From contig NZ_JXYH01000022.1 of NCBI RefSeq assembly GCF_001262635.1, positions 1 through 60,167 on the forward strand: 60,167 bases of DNA, given 5' to 3'. The position numbers and the translations under genes were made by a program. Below the pieces are notes generated by a model. It had not been told where the DNA came from. It saw only the letters and a list, made by a program, of their open reading frames with translations, and did no database searches. The first letter of the stretch is position 1. Every line of letters begins with the position of its first letter. This stretch comes from Aestuariivita boseongensis (GTDB lineage Bacteria > Pseudomonadota > Alphaproteobacteria > Rhodobacterales > Rhodobacteraceae). Positions 1 to 9,890 of the stretch are shown in pieces.

Positions 1-123
1 CACTTCAGGGTAGCGCGCTCCACCATATATGGATTACTCTTATAACAATGATTATGTTGATTTTATAGGCGACGCTTGGTTCCAGTCCAAACTCGCGCTG
101 CCTTTAACGCTTTTTTGATGGGT

Positions 124-510
124 TCAAAGTAGCCGCGTCTGATCTTCCTCTGTCCCTGGTGGATCATCATAGACAGACCAGCCATAGCTGCTGGTGCTGG
201 GTGGTAGTTCATCTTCCTTGATGTTGCGCGCCATATAGGTCTTGGCGATGAAATTTGCGGTGATGGGTGCTGTAAGGAACAGGAACAGCGTGATCAGCAG
301 TTCGTGGATCGAGATATGACCTTTTTCAAAATGGAAGAACACCATGGATGCGATCAGAACCCCGCCGACACCCAACGTGGTGGCTTTAGTCGGTGCGTGC
401 AGCCGTTGGATAGAATCCTTTAGCTTGATCAGCCCGTAAGAGCCGACAAAGCCAAAGATGCCGCTGACAATAAGGGCGATAGAGATAATCAGCTCTGCAA
501 AAATGCTCAT
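124..510 (-). CDS. mrpG: Mrp-type Na+/H+ antiporter subunit G
   Basis: Small membrane subunit of the multi-subunit Mrp (Mnh/Pha) monovalent cation/proton antiporter of the inner membrane. The 128-residue product has three hydrophobic segments in about its first 90 residues and a polar acidic tail, the usual size and shape of the PhaG/MnhG family. The stretch LKDSIQRLHAPTKATTLGVG at about residues 29-48 is the conserved signature. It is the last gene of the operon, starting 9 bases after mrpF. No strong terminator is visible in the 123 bases that follow in the window. Family membership is clear from sequence and gene order. The individual role of subunit G is not well defined in the literature. 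Confidence 0.95.
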   Translation of the reverse strand: MSIFAELIISIALIVSGIFGFVGSYGLIKLKDSIQRLHAPTKATTLGVGGVLIASMVFFHFEKGHISIHELLITLFLFLTAPITANFIAKTYMARNIKEDELPPSTSSYGWSVYDDPPGTEEDQTRLL

Positions 511-519
511 CTTCGCCTC

Positions 520-789
520 TTATTCTATGATGTCGCCGCGCAGCACGAAGCGGCAATAAGCGACCGTGGATACGAACCCCACCATCGCGATCAGCATCGC
601 CGGTTCGAAATAGATCGCCGTGCCGCGCCAGACGCCGTAGAGAACCAAAAGTGCAATGACATTGATCACCATGGTATCCAATGCAAGGATGCGGTCAGCG
701 GCATCGGGACCCTTGGCGATGCGCCACAGATCCAGAAGTAAAGCTACGCCATAGCAAGTGGCAGCAAAGATGAGAGCGTATTCGATCAT
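520..789 (-). CDS. mrpF: Mrp-type Na+/H+ antiporter subunit F
   Basis: Membrane subunit of the Mrp cation/proton antiporter. It is 89 residues long with three predicted membrane helices and the family stretch KGPDAADRILALDTMVINV at about residues 26-44. That stretch carries a conserved acidic residue implicated in this family. The start codon overlaps the mrpE stop by four bases (ATGA type), which indicates translational coupling, and mrpG follows after a short gap. Length and order match PhaF/MnhF. Nothing unusual is seen. Confidence 0.95.
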   Translation of the reverse strand: MIEYALIFAATCYGVALLLDLWRIAKGPDAADRILALDTMVINVIALLVLYGVWRGTAIYFEPAMLIAMVGFVSTVAYCRFVLRGDIIE

Positions 790-1280
790 TCGAAAATCTC
801 CTTCAGGCGCTTTTCATAGCGTGTCTTAATATCCTCGCGTACGCTGTCGGGGTCGTCGGTGTGCAGGCAGTGCACCAGGATCGAGCTACCATCGGCACAC
901 AGAGTTGCCGATACCGTGCCGGGTGTCATGGTGATCGTGCCGGCCAACACCGTTATTGCCTCAGCTGAGGTGAGCTCCAGCGGGACCGGGATCCAGTGCG
1001 ATTGGATTTTCTTCTCGCGTTTGAAAAGGATGATCAGCGCTACCTGAATATTGGCGACAACGATATCCCACAGCACGATCAGCCCATATTCGATGATCTT
1101 TAGGGGGCGGCCAATCTTGGGCCGGTCAGGCCAGTAGGCAGCGGTCAGCATCGGAATGATCAAGCCAAAGGCTGTTCCAAGAATCAGGTTGCCTAAGGTG
1201 AACTTGTTGACGAGGCCCAGCCAGACCAGAAGCAGCGTCAGGCTTAGCAATGGGTGCGGCACAAGGCGTCTGAGAAGCAT
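786..1280 (-). CDS. mrpE: Mrp-type Na+/H+ antiporter subunit E
   Basis: Membrane subunit E of the Mrp antiporter, 164 residues. The N-terminal half holds three hydrophobic helices. The C-terminal soluble part contains the family motif TMTPGTVSA (about residues 117-125), followed by a short domain with VHCLHTDDP. It begins three bases after the mrpD stop and overlaps mrpF by four bases, so it is clearly part of one transcript. MrpE is needed for full activity or assembly in studied complexes. The assignment rests on the motif, the length and the position between D and F. Confidence 0.95.
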   Translation of the reverse strand: MLLRRLVPHPLLSLTLLLVWLGLVNKFTLGNLILGTAFGLIIPMLTAAYWPDRPKIGRPLKIIEYGLIVLWDIVVANIQVALIILFKREKKIQSHWIPVPLELTSAEAITVLAGTITMTPGTVSATLCADGSSILVHCLHTDDPDSVREDIKTRYEKRLKEIFE

Positions 1281-1283
1281 GGC

Positions 1284-2828
1284 TTACCCCTCTCCCCCGT
1301 TTGCAAGGACGGCGCTGACATATCCCGCGCGGTCGAACAATTGCGCGGAGGTGTCCTGCAGATAAGCGGAGACCGGGCCGGCGAAAATCGCCAGCGCGCC
1401 CAGCAGCGCAAGCGTGACCATTGTCGGGGCCACCTGCAACGTGGTTGCCGGGTTGGCGGGTGACAGGGAGGGTGGCATGTCGTCCTCGACTGTTCTCTCT
1501 GGAGTGGGTATCGCCGTGGATTTCCAGAACAGCGTGCTGCCCGCTCGGGCAAAGCCCACGATAGTCAGGAGCGATCCGACCAGGATAACCGACCATGTCC
1601 AGGCCATCTGCCCCGGTTCGCGCATCGCATCCAAAATCAGTAGCTTGCCGAGAAATCCGCTGAGCGGCGGCATGCCGGCCATGGCAATAGCGCCCGCAAA
1701 GAACAGCGCGGCGAAAAGACCGTTTTGCACTGTGGGGGGCAAGGGTGTGAGTGTATCAGCCATGCGCCGGGTCACGACCAGATCGGCAATCAGGAACAGC
1801 GACGCGGCAGCGAAGGTCGAATGCACCATGTAATAAAGCGCGGCAGAAGTCGCGGTGTCGGAAAAGGCCGCTACCGCGACAAGCAGCGTGCCCATGGACC
1901 CCACCACCGAAAAGCCGATCAGCGGCAGAAGGTTGCGTGCGCCCAGCACGCCGATGGCCCCGATGGCGATGGTGACAATCGCGGCGGGAAACAGCCATGT
2001 TCCGGGCAGACCTTCGGTGCCCGGTATGCCGGGGCCAAAGGCGACGGTGTGCACCCGCAGGATCGCATAAGCGCCCACCTTGGTCATGATCGCGAAAAGG
2101 GCCGCCACGGGTGCAGGGGCGTTGGCATAGGTCGCGGGCAGCCAGAACTGCACGGGGAAAAGCGCTGCTTTCACCGCGAAGACCACCATCAGAAGGATGA
2201 CAGCCACGCGGACAAGGGCCGCTTGATCTGCAGGGATTTCGGCCACTCTGACGGCGAGATCGGCGATATTCAATGTTCCGGTCGAGGCGTAAAGCGTGCC
2301 AAGCGCGAACAGGAACAGAGTGGAGCCCGCAAGGTTCATCACCACGTATTGAAGGCCAGCCTGCATCCGTTCCTTTCCGCCCGCATGGATCATCAGGCCG
2401 TAAGAGGCGATCAGAAGCACCTCGAAGAACACGAACAGGTTGAAGATATCGCCGGTCAGGAACGCGCCGCAAATTCCCATCAGCTGGAACTGAAAAAGTG
2501 CATGGAAATGCCGCCCCTTCGCATCCCAGCCGGTGGCGATGGCGTGGATCAGAACGATGGTCGCCAAAGTCGCGGTCAGTAAAACCATGAGCGCCGACAG
2601 CCTGTCCAGAACCAGAACGATTCCGAAAGGCGCCGGCCAGTCACCAAGGCGATAGACATGGGTGGTGCCGTCGGCGGCCATGCCGGTGAGGAAAAGCGCA
2701 ATGCCCAGAAGAAGAAGCGTCCCGGTAACCGAGGCGGCCCGCGCCAGCACAATATCGTGGCGCATGACAAAGCCGATCAGCGGAGCCAGCAAGGCGGGCA
2801 GGACGACGGGAAGGATGATCCAATGCAT
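1284..2828 (-). CDS. mrpD: Mrp-type Na+/H+ antiporter subunit D (NuoN/NuoM-like)
   Basis: Large polytopic subunit related to the NuoL/M/N antiporter-like subunits of complex I; it helps form the ion path of the Mrp complex. The 514-residue protein is almost entirely hydrophobic helices. It carries the proton-conducting family motif KAALFPVQFWLPATYANAP at about residues 220-238, followed by PVAALFAIMTKVGAY. Its start overlaps the last base of the mrpC stop (TAATG). A conserved glutamate lies in the early helix with FEVLLIASYGLM. Length is normal for MrpD. Alternative names are mnhD and phaD. Confidence 0.96.
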   Translation of the reverse strand: MHWIILPVVLPALLAPLIGFVMRHDIVLARAASVTGTLLLLGIALFLTGMAADGTTHVYRLGDWPAPFGIVLVLDRLSALMVLLTATLATIVLIHAIATGWDAKGRHFHALFQFQLMGICGAFLTGDIFNLFVFFEVLLIASYGLMIHAGGKERMQAGLQYVVMNLAGSTLFLFALGTLYASTGTLNIADLAVRVAEIPADQAALVRVAVILLMVVFAVKAALFPVQFWLPATYANAPAPVAALFAIMTKVGAYAILRVHTVAFGPGIPGTEGLPGTWLFPAAIVTIAIGAIGVLGARNLLPLIGFSVVGSMGTLLVAVAAFSDTATSAALYYMVHSTFAAASLFLIADLVVTRRMADTLTPLPPTVQNGLFAALFFAGAIAMAGMPPLSGFLGKLLILDAMREPGQMAWTWSVILVGSLLTIVGFARAGSTLFWKSTAIPTPERTVEDDMPPSLSPANPATTLQVAPTMVTLALLGALAIFAGPVSAYLQDTSAQLFDRAGYVSAVLANGGEG

Positions 2829-3178
2829 TATGCTTGATCCTCCTTCGTCGGGCTGTCTGCGATGTCGATCTTGTCGGTTTCGGCCTCAAGATAGGCGCCC
2901 AAACCGATCATGACCAAAACGGCCGTCATCCCAAAGGAAATCACGATGGCTGTCAGAACCAGCGCCTGCGGCAGTGGGTCGGTATACACGCCTTCCCCGT
3001 ATTTTGAAAGGATCGGTGACTGGTCGATGGCCAGGCGCCCGCTGGCAAACAGGAACACGTTTACCGCATAGGAAAGCAGTGCAAGGCCCAGGATCACTGG
3101 GAAGGTACGCAGCCTGAGAAGCAGATAGACCCCTCCGGCGGTCAGAACGGCGATGGCGCTGGCCACGATCATTTCCAT
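2828..3178 (-). CDS. mrpC: Mrp-type Na+/H+ antiporter subunit C (NuoK-like)
   Basis: Small NuoK-like membrane subunit of the Mrp antiporter, 116 residues with three helices and the family stretch LRTFPVILGLALLSYAVNVF. The frame stays open upstream to 3247, but the ATG at 3178 gives the usual MrpC N-terminus (MEMIVASAIAVL). It also lies one base after the mrpA stop codon, so 3178 is preferred. It is followed by mrpD with a one-base overlap. The C-terminal tail is polar and acidic, as is common in the family. Confidence 0.94.
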   Translation of the reverse strand: MEMIVASAIAVLTAGGVYLLLRLRTFPVILGLALLSYAVNVFLFASGRLAIDQSPILSKYGEGVYTDPLPQALVLTAIVISFGMTAVLVMIGLGAYLEAETDKIDIADSPTKEDQA

Positions 3179-3179
3179 C

Positions 3180-6047
3180 TTAGCGCGCCCCCTCGTCTTC
3201 TTCTTTGGTATAGGGATGGCCCGGATCGTAGTCCATCGGGCCCACATTCACGGTTTGACCCGCAAAGCGGGCAATCCGACTGAGGCTGTAAAGCATCAGC
3301 ATCACGGCGCCCAGAACGGTCAGGAATACGCCCAGATCGAACAGCATGGCGGTGGCCAGCTCAAATTCTTCTACCGGCGGCAGATGCACATATGTATAAG
3401 CGCTGGTCAGGAAGGGCTGGCCCGCCAGCCACGCGCCGACCCCGGTTAACCCTGCGATCACGACGCCGAAACCGATCATGGTGTGATATTCGATCTTCTT
3501 GCGCTCCTGCGTCCAGGCGAAACCGGACGCCATGTACTGCATCAAAAGGGCAATCGCGATCACCAGACCGGCCACGAAGCCGCCACCCGGCTGGTTGTGC
3601 CCGCGCAGGAAGATGTAAAGGCCGACGACCACCGCGATGGGCATGAGAACACGGGTGACCACCACCATCATCAGCGGGTGCCGGTCGCGGGAGCGGTCCT
3701 GCGAATAATCCGTGTTTCGCAGCCTGCGCGCGGCGGGTCCGTCCAGCAGCGCATGCATCAGCGCATAGATCACGAAACCGGCGATCCCCAGCACGATAAT
3801 CTCGCCATAGGTGTCATAGCCCCGGAAATCCACGAGGATCACGTTAACGACGTTTGTGCCGCCGCCGCCCTCGTAAGAATTGGCAATGTGATAATCCGAT
3901 ATCGTGTCGATATCGCGCAGCAGGAAGGCATAGGCCAAAGCCCCTACCCCGCCGCCTGCGGTCAGGGCGATGATCCCGTCGCGCAGTTTGCGACCCATAC
4001 TGCTTTCCTTCGGCGTTTCTTTGGGCAGGAAATGCAGCGCCAGCAGCAGAAGCAAGATCGTCACCGTCTCGACCGAGATCTGGGTCAGCGCCAGATCGGG
4101 GGCCGAGAGATAGGCGAAACCGGCCGAGATCGACAACCCGATGATCCCGATCAGGATCAGCGCCCGGAAACGGTGGTGATGCATGCCGACAACCGAGATG
4201 GTCGCGACGATCAGCATCACCCAGCCCACAGCGATCACCGGCGGCACCGGCAGATGCGTGCGCGTGGGGGCAGATAGCCCGCTGCCGGAATAGGCGGCCC
4301 AGCCCAGGGCCACGGCCGCCACGCTGAAGATCGCCAGATACCGGCTGATTGCGCCGGTATGGGTGGCTTCGGTAATCCCGCGCATCAGTCCAACGGTACC
4401 TGCCATCAGCCGGTCAAAGATCGCTTTCGCCTCGGGCCGCGGGGCCTTGATCCAGGCGGCATCGAGCGGACGGTGCAGGCCAAGCAGGACCAGACCGCCC
4501 AGGACGGCGATCCCCGACATCCACAGCGCGGGTGTCACACCATGCCAGATCTTCAGGTAGAATTTCAGCTCCTGACCGGTGACCGCGTTTGCGGCGGCCC
4601 GCACGATCCCTTCGGCCAGGAAGGGCGCGACGCCGATGATGATGACCAGAAGCGTCAGAAGCGCAGGTGCGGCCCACATGCCAAAGGGCGGATCGTGGGG
4701 CGTGTGCGGGTAATCCTCACGCTGCGGCCCGAGAAAGACATGGGAGATGAAGCGGAAGGAATAGGCGACTGACAGTAGCGCCCCAATTGTGGCCAGCACT
4801 GGCACGGCATAATGGCTGCCCCACCAATCGGTATGCGATGCTTCCTCCAGCATCATTTCTTTTGACAGGAACCCGTTGAAAAGCGGGATGCCCGCCATGG
4901 ATAATGCTGCCACTGTGCCGATCAGGAAGGTGATGGGCATCAGGTGCCTGAGCCCGCCCAGCCGTTTGATGTCGCGGGTATGTGTTTCGTGATCGACAAT
5001 CCCTGCCGTCATGAAGAGCGCAGCCTTGAACGTCAGGTGGTTGATGATGTGAAACACCGCCGCAATCGCGGCCTTGTCGGTGCCAAAGCCCAAAAGCATG
5101 GTCAAAAGGCCCAGATGGCTGACGGTTGAGAAGGCCAGAAGCGCCTTGAGATCATCCTTGAAAAGCGCAATCAGAGCGCCAAGAACCATCGTGATCAGGC
5201 CCGTGGTCGCCACGATATAGAACCACGCATCTGTCCCCGACAGCACTGGCCACATACGCGCCATCAGGAAGACACCGGCCTTCACCATCGTAGCCGAATG
5301 CAGATAGGCGGACACAGGCGTGGGCGCGGCCATCGCGTGCGGCAACCAGAAATGGAACGGGAACTGCGCCGATTTGGTGAAAGCGCCCAGCAGGATCAGG
5401 ATCAGCGCGGGCAGGTACCAGTCCGATGTGCGGATCTGATCGCCCGCCTGCAGGATATCGGTCAGGTTATAGCTGCCGGCGATATTTCCTAGGATCAGCA
5501 TGCCGCCGATCATCGCCAGCCCCCCTGCCCCGGTCACGGTCAGCGCCATTTTCGCGCCTTGCCGCCCTTCGGGCAGGTGTTTCCAATAGCCGATCAGCAG
5601 AAAAGAGGAGAGCGAAGTGAGCTCCCAGAAAATCAGAAGCAGCAGGATGTTGTCCGACAGCACAATCCCCAGCATCGCGCCCTGAAACAGCAGCAGATAG
5701 GTATAAAACTGCCCCATCGGATCTTCGCCAGACAGGTAGAACCGCGCATAAAGCGTAATCAGCAGACCGACACCGGTGATCATGCAGGCGAACAAAAGGC
5801 CAAGACCATCAAGGAAGAAGGATGCCGACAGGCCCAGCTGCGGCAGCCATTCCAGCTGGAACGTAATAACCTCCCCGCGCATCACCTGCGGCGCAAGGAT
5901 CAGAAGCATGATGAACGCGATCGCCGTCGGCACCGCGGTGAAGGCGGCACAAGCATTTCGCCCCGCACGGATCATAATGCCAGGCACCAGCGCCCCTATG
6001 AAGGGCAGTAGCGCAATGATGAAAAGCAGGTGTCCCCCGTGGCTCAT
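3180..6047 (-). CDS. mrpA: Mrp-type Na+/H+ antiporter, fused subunits A and B
   Basis: Largest subunit of the Mrp antiporter, 955 residues. The N-terminal two thirds are NuoL-like, with a conserved glutamate in FWELTSLSSFLLIGYW (about residue 141) and the motif TKSAQFPFHFWLPHAMAAP around residues 219-238. A middle part carries VVNVILVDFRGYDTYGE. From about residue 790 the sequence (VLMPIAVVVGLYIFLRGHNQ, then PGGGFVAGL) is the MrpB domain, so A and B are one polypeptide, as in the alphaproteobacterial Pha/Mrp type. A ribosome-binding site AAGG lies 7 bases before the ATG. It is the first gene of the operon. The 275 bases upstream (6048-6322) separate it from manC and should hold the promoter, although no clear -35/-10 pair was assigned. 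Confidence 0.97.
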   Translation of the reverse strand: MSHGGHLLFIIALLPFIGALVPGIMIRAGRNACAAFTAVPTAIAFIMLLILAPQVMRGEVITFQLEWLPQLGLSASFFLDGLGLLFACMITGVGLLITLYARFYLSGEDPMGQFYTYLLLFQGAMLGIVLSDNILLLLIFWELTSLSSFLLIGYWKHLPEGRQGAKMALTVTGAGGLAMIGGMLILGNIAGSYNLTDILQAGDQIRTSDWYLPALILILLGAFTKSAQFPFHFWLPHAMAAPTPVSAYLHSATMVKAGVFLMARMWPVLSGTDAWFYIVATTGLITMVLGALIALFKDDLKALLAFSTVSHLGLLTMLLGFGTDKAAIAAVFHIINHLTFKAALFMTAGIVDHETHTRDIKRLGGLRHLMPITFLIGTVAALSMAGIPLFNGFLSKEMMLEEASHTDWWGSHYAVPVLATIGALLSVAYSFRFISHVFLGPQREDYPHTPHDPPFGMWAAPALLTLLVIIIGVAPFLAEGIVRAAANAVTGQELKFYLKIWHGVTPALWMSGIAVLGGLVLLGLHRPLDAAWIKAPRPEAKAIFDRLMAGTVGLMRGITEATHTGAISRYLAIFSVAAVALGWAAYSGSGLSAPTRTHLPVPPVIAVGWVMLIVATISVVGMHHHRFRALILIGIIGLSISAGFAYLSAPDLALTQISVETVTILLLLLALHFLPKETPKESSMGRKLRDGIIALTAGGGVGALAYAFLLRDIDTISDYHIANSYEGGGGTNVVNVILVDFRGYDTYGEIIVLGIAGFVIYALMHALLDGPAARRLRNTDYSQDRSRDRHPLMMVVVTRVLMPIAVVVGLYIFLRGHNQPGGGFVAGLVIAIALLMQYMASGFAWTQERKKIEYHTMIGFGVVIAGLTGVGAWLAGQPFLTSAYTYVHLPPVEEFELATAMLFDLGVFLTVLGAVMLMLYSLSRIARFAGQTVNVGPMDYDPGHPYTKEEDEGAR

Positions 6048-6322
6048 TTTGAAACCTTATCCGCCTGATTTGAGTCTTTGTGCCTGTTTTGGCCGGAAAG
6101 CTCTAGACCAAAGCGTAAAGCAGTGTGCCGGACTGATCGGGGAGACGCCCACAAATAGTTTTCAATACATCCAAAAACGACCACGTCTGAAACCTCAACA
6201 TCTGACACCGCATTCGCACCAGCTTTTGAAACTTGAAATCACTGCCTGCAACGAGGGCAAGAGCCAGCGTTGGCTTTGAACCCAATCGGTACCGAAGCTG
6301 GCAAGGATTTCTGGGTTCCTGA

Positions 6323-7765
6323 TTAGCCTTTGGCGCCCTGCCCCCGCGCATAGACATCCTCATACCGGATGATGTCGTCTTCTCCGAGGTAGGTGCCCGT
6401 CTGCACCTCGATCAGAACCATGGGCACTTTGCCCGGGTTTTCCATCCGGTGCACTGCGCCAAGGGGAATATAGACAGACTGGTTTTCGCTCACCAGCTTG
6501 ACCTCGTCATCTACGGTTACCTTAGCTGTGCCCTCGACCACGATCCAGTGTTCCGACCGGTGGTGATGCGATTGCAAGGACAGCGCCGCGCCGGGATGGA
6601 CGTGGATGCGCTTGACCTGGAAGCGGTCGCCGATCACAAGGCTTTCGAACCACCCCCAGGGGCGGTGATCCTTGGGGAACATCGTGGCCTGTTTGGCCTG
6701 TTTGGCTTTCAGGGCTGTGACGGCCTCTTTCACGTCCTGCGCGCGGGAGGCGTCGGCAACCAGAACCGCGTCGGGCATTGCCACCGTGATGATGTTTTTC
6801 AAGCCGATGCCCACGACCTCCATCCGGTCATCTTCGGACCGCAAGAGCGTGTCGTCACAATCAAGCGCGGTTGCATGACCGGCCGTTGCTACCCCGCGCG
6901 GGTCGCGGGCCGCTTCGCGCCAGACAGCGTCCCAGCCGCCCAGATCGGACCAGCCTGCCGCAAAGGGCACGACCGACAGGTTCTCGGCACGCTCCATTAC
7001 CGCGTAGTCGATCGAGATGTCGTCGGCCCTGGCCCAGGCGGTAGGATCAAGGCGCAGGAAGCCCAGATCAGGTTTGCCCTGATCCACCGCGTCGCGCACA
7101 GGGGCCACAAGATCCGGCGCATGTGCCTCGAACGCGGCGAGGATGGTTTTGACGGAGAAAAGAAAGATCCCCGCGTTCCACAGATAAGTTCCCGCCTCCA
7201 GCATCTTGCCTGCCCGGGCAGCATCGGGCTTTTCGACAAACCGGTTGAGTTTCAGAGGTCTGGCTGCGAAGTCGCCCGGATCTTCTGCCAGTTCAAGATA
7301 CCCATAGCCTGTTTCAGGATGCGTCGGCTTGATCCCAAATGTCACCAGATCGCCTGCCTGAGCGGCCGATACACCGGCCGACACCGCATTGCGGAACGCG
7401 GACGCGTCCGGCACCACGTGATCCGATGGTGCTACCAGCATCAGCGCGTCCGGGTCAGTCTTTTCCAGCCAAAGCGCGGCGGCCAGAACCGCGGGCGCGG
7501 TATTGCGCCCTTCAGGTTCAATCAGGATGGCCGCCGGATCCAGGCCGGCTTCGGCCAGCTGTTCGGTGACAATGAACCGGAAATCGGAATTGGTCAGTAC
7601 CATCGGCGCGCCAAACCCCTGCCCTGACAACCGCTTAGCCGAGGCCTGAAACAGTGTCTCCTCCCCAACCAAGGGGACGAACTGCTTGGGATAAGATTTG
7701 CGCGACAGCGGCCAAAGCCGGGTGCCCGACCCACCACAGAGAAGAACGGGCGTAATCTGTTTCAT
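6323..7765 (-). CDS. manC: mannose-1-phosphate guanylyltransferase / mannose-6-phosphate isomerase
   Basis: Bifunctional type II enzyme of GDP-mannose synthesis (ManC/CpsB/AlgA family), 480 residues. The N-terminal nucleotidyltransferase domain has the pyrophosphorylase signature CGGSGTRLWPLSRKSYPKQF at about residues 10-29 and the FVEKP motif near residue 177. The C-terminal cupin isomerase domain (from about residue 365) has HHHRSEHWIVVEGTAKVTV near residue 402. The start has a good ribosome-binding site (AAAGGTG). It is the last gene after gmd and fcl, all on the minus strand with gaps of 13 and 27 bases. The trio can therefore make GDP-mannose and convert it to GDP-L-fucose. Phosphomannomutase is not in the window. 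A decayed copy of the cupin part lies at 14181-14321. Confidence 0.96.
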   Translation of the reverse strand: MKQITPVLLCGGSGTRLWPLSRKSYPKQFVPLVGEETLFQASAKRLSGQGFGAPMVLTNSDFRFIVTEQLAEAGLDPAAILIEPEGRNTAPAVLAAALWLEKTDPDALMLVAPSDHVVPDASAFRNAVSAGVSAAQAGDLVTFGIKPTHPETGYGYLELAEDPGDFAARPLKLNRFVEKPDAARAGKMLEAGTYLWNAGIFLFSVKTILAAFEAHAPDLVAPVRDAVDQGKPDLGFLRLDPTAWARADDISIDYAVMERAENLSVVPFAAGWSDLGGWDAVWREAARDPRGVATAGHATALDCDDTLLRSEDDRMEVVGIGLKNIITVAMPDAVLVADASRAQDVKEAVTALKAKQAKQATMFPKDHRPWGWFESLVIGDRFQVKRIHVHPGAALSLQSHHHRSEHWIVVEGTAKVTVDDEVKLVSENQSVYIPLGAVHRMENPGKVPMVLIEVQTGTYLGEDDIIRYEDVYARGQGAKG

Positions 7766-7792
7766 CTTGAAACACCTTTCGCTTCGCGCGGA

Positions 7793-8755
7793 TCAGCCCC
7801 GCACGTCGTTTTCCAGAAACCACTTATAGGCATCGCGTAACCCGTCTTCCAACCCGATCGAGGCCATCCACCCCATCGCCGCCAGACGCGACACATCCAT
7901 CAGCTTGCGCGGGGTGCCATCGGGCTTGGTGGTGTCAAAGCGGATCTGCCCGTCAAAATCGGTGATCTTGGCAATGGTCTGGGCCAGTTCGGAGATCGTC
8001 ACATCCTGGCCCGTTCCGACATTGATATGGCTGAGCATGGGGTCGGTGTTCGCATCATAGGTTTCTTTGTCGAGATCGAGGACAAAGAGCGATGCCGCCG
8101 CCATGTCATCGACGTGCAGGAATTCCCGGTAAGGCGTACCGGTACCCCAGATTACGACCTCGGCCTGGCCGTCTTCTTTCGCCTCATGGAAGCGGCGGAT
8201 CAGGGCGGGCACCACATGTGAGTTTTCCGGATGGAAGTTGTCGCCCGGCCCATAAAGGTTCGTGGGCATCACGCTGCGATAATCCGTGCCATATTGGCGG
8301 TTATAGCTTTCACACAGCTTGATCCCGGCGATCTTGGCAATGGCGTAGGGCTCGTTCGTGGGCTCAAGCGTGCCCGTCAGCAGCGCATCTTCGCGCATCG
8401 GCTGTTCGGCAAATTTCGGATAGATGCAACTGGATCCCAACTGCAAGAGCCGCGTGACCCCGCTGGCATAGGCCTGATGGATCACGTTGCATTCCATCAT
8501 CAGGTTTTCATAAATGAACTGTGCCGGATAGGTGTTGTTGGCCATGATCCCACCGACCTTGGCGGCGGCGAGGATCACAAGATCAGGGCGCTCTGTTTCG
8601 AAGAAACTTGCGACCGCCGCCTGATCGGTCAGATCCAGATCCGCATGCGTACGCGTGATCAGCTCAATTTCTGCGCCTTCGGCCTTGCGCGCCTCTAGCT
8701 GGCGAAGGATCGCACCGCCCACCATACCGCGGTGCCCTGCGATATAGATTTTCAT
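7793..8755 (-). CDS. fcl: GDP-L-fucose synthase
   Basis: NADPH-dependent epimerase/reductase (Fcl/WcaG) that turns GDP-4-keto-6-deoxymannose into GDP-L-fucose. It is 320 residues, the normal length. It shows an extended short-chain-dehydrogenase fold with the Rossmann motif GHRGMVGGA (residues 7-15), the substrate loop GSSCIYP (about residue 107) and the catalytic tyrosine/lysine pair in YAIAKIAG (about residue 135). It lies 13 bases after gmd and 27 before manC on the same strand, as in many O-antigen and exopolysaccharide loci. Confidence 0.96.
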   Translation of the reverse strand: MKIYIAGHRGMVGGAILRQLEARKAEGAEIELITRTHADLDLTDQAAVASFFETERPDLVILAAAKVGGIMANNTYPAQFIYENLMMECNVIHQAYASGVTRLLQLGSSCIYPKFAEQPMREDALLTGTLEPTNEPYAIAKIAGIKLCESYNRQYGTDYRSVMPTNLYGPGDNFHPENSHVVPALIRRFHEAKEDGQAEVVIWGTGTPYREFLHVDDMAAASLFVLDLDKETYDANTDPMLSHINVGTGQDVTISELAQTIAKITDFDGQIRFDTTKPDGTPRKLMDVSRLAAMGWMASIGLEDGLRDAYKWFLENDVRG

Positions 8756-8768
8756 GCCCCTGCCCCGC

Positions 8769-9890
8769 TCAGTTTTCGATGCTCACGGGCAGGTCCATCC
8801 CATGCTCTTTCAAAAGGGCATGGCGGCGCGCAGTTTTGAGATCTTCGGCAACCATCTCAGCGCACATCTGCTGCACGGTGATCTCGGGCTCCCAACCCAG
8901 CTTGGCCTTGGCTTTCGACGGATCCCCCAAAAGCGTTTCCACTTCCGCCGGGCGGAAATACTTCGGATCGATCCGCATAATCACGTCGTCAGGCTTCACC
9001 GCGGGCGCCATGTCGCTGGTCACGGCGTCCACGATCGCAATCTCGTCCACGCCCTGCCCTTCGAACCGCAGCTGGATCCCCAGTTCCGCCGCTGACCAGC
9101 GAATGAACTCTCGTACGGAATATTGCAGCCCGGTCGCGATGACGAAATCCTCCGGCTGGTCCTGCTGCAGCATCATCCACTGCATGCGCACGTAATCCTT
9201 GGCGTGCCCCCAGTCACGCAGGCTGTCGATATTGCCCATGTAAAGGCAGCTTTCCAAACCCTGCGCAATGTTGGCAAGACCCCGGGTGATCTTCCGCGTC
9301 ACGAAGGTTTCCCCGCGCCTCGGGCTTTCGTGGTTAAAGAGGATGCCATTGCAGGCATACATGCCGTAGGCTTCGCGGTAGTTCACCGTGATCCAGTAGG
9401 AATAGAGCTTGGCCACCGCGTAGGGGCTGCGCGGATGGAACGGTGTGGTTTCCTTCTGCGGTGTTTCCTGGACGAGGCCGTAGAGTTCCGAGGTGGAGGC
9501 CTGATAAAACCGCGTCTTCTTTTCCAGACCCAGAAACCGGATCGCTTCGAGAAGGCGCAGGGTGCCGATGGCATCAACATCCGCCGTATATTCCGGCGCC
9601 TCAAAGCTGACTGCGACATGGGATTGTGCGCCGAGGTTGTAGACCTCGTCGGGCTGCACTTCCTGAATGATCCGGGTCAGGTTCGAGGTATCCGTTAGAT
9701 CCCCATAATGCAGCTTGAACTTCGGGTTCGCCTCATGCGGATCCTGGTAGATGTGGTCAACACGTTGCGTGTTGAACGAAGACGCCCGGCGCTTGATACC
9801 ATGGACTTCATACCCCTTTTCAAGAAGGAATTCAGCAAGGTATGACCCGTCCTGGCCGGTGACCCCGGTGAGAAGTGCGATCTTTGTCAT
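8769..9890 (-). CDS. gmd: GDP-mannose 4,6-dehydratase
   Basis: Converts GDP-D-mannose to GDP-4-dehydro-6-deoxy-D-mannose, the first committed step to GDP-fucose and related sugars. The Rossmann motif [20 protein letters not shown] is at the N-terminus, and [10 protein letters not shown] (about residue 158) holds the active-site Tyr and Lys. The frame is open to 10055, but the ATG at 9890 gives the standard N-terminus (MTKIALLTG), is preceded by GGAAG, and yields the family's usual 373 residues, so it is chosen. It is the first gene of the gmd-fcl-manC unit. The promoter should lie in the 359 bases upstream. Confidence 0.96.
   Translation of the reverse strand: MTKIALLTGVTGQDGSYLAEFLLEKGYEVHGIKRRASSFNTQRVDHIYQDPHEANPKFKLHYGDLTDTSNLTRIIQEVQPDEVYNLGAQSHVAVSFEAPEYTADVDAIGTLRLLEAIRFLGLEKKTRFYQASTSELYGLVQETPQKETTPFHPRSPYAVAKLYSYWITVNYREAYGMYACNGILFNHESPRRGETFVTRKITRGLANIAQGLESCLYMGNIDSLRDWGHAKDYVRMQWMMLQQDQPEDFVIATGLQYSVREFIRWSAAELGIQLRFEGQGVDEIAIVDAVTSDMAPAVKPDDVIMRIDPKYFRPAEVETLLGDPSKAKAKLGWEPEITVQQMCAEMVAEDLKTARRHALLKEHGMDLPVSIEN

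Noticed and set aside
1725-2582. 285-residue plus-strand open frame opposite mrpD
   Set aside because: Antisense shadow of a clear antiporter gene; the product is Gly/His/Arg-rich low-complexity sequence.
3483-4277. 264-residue plus-strand open frame opposite mrpA
   Set aside because: Antisense shadow; the translation is dominated by Asp, His and Gln runs and has no ribosome-binding site.
6449-7627. 392-residue plus-strand open frame
   Set aside because: It lies wholly antisense to manC, whose motifs are intact; the translation is rich in Arg, His and Cys with no family pattern, as expected for a shadow frame in GC-rich DNA.
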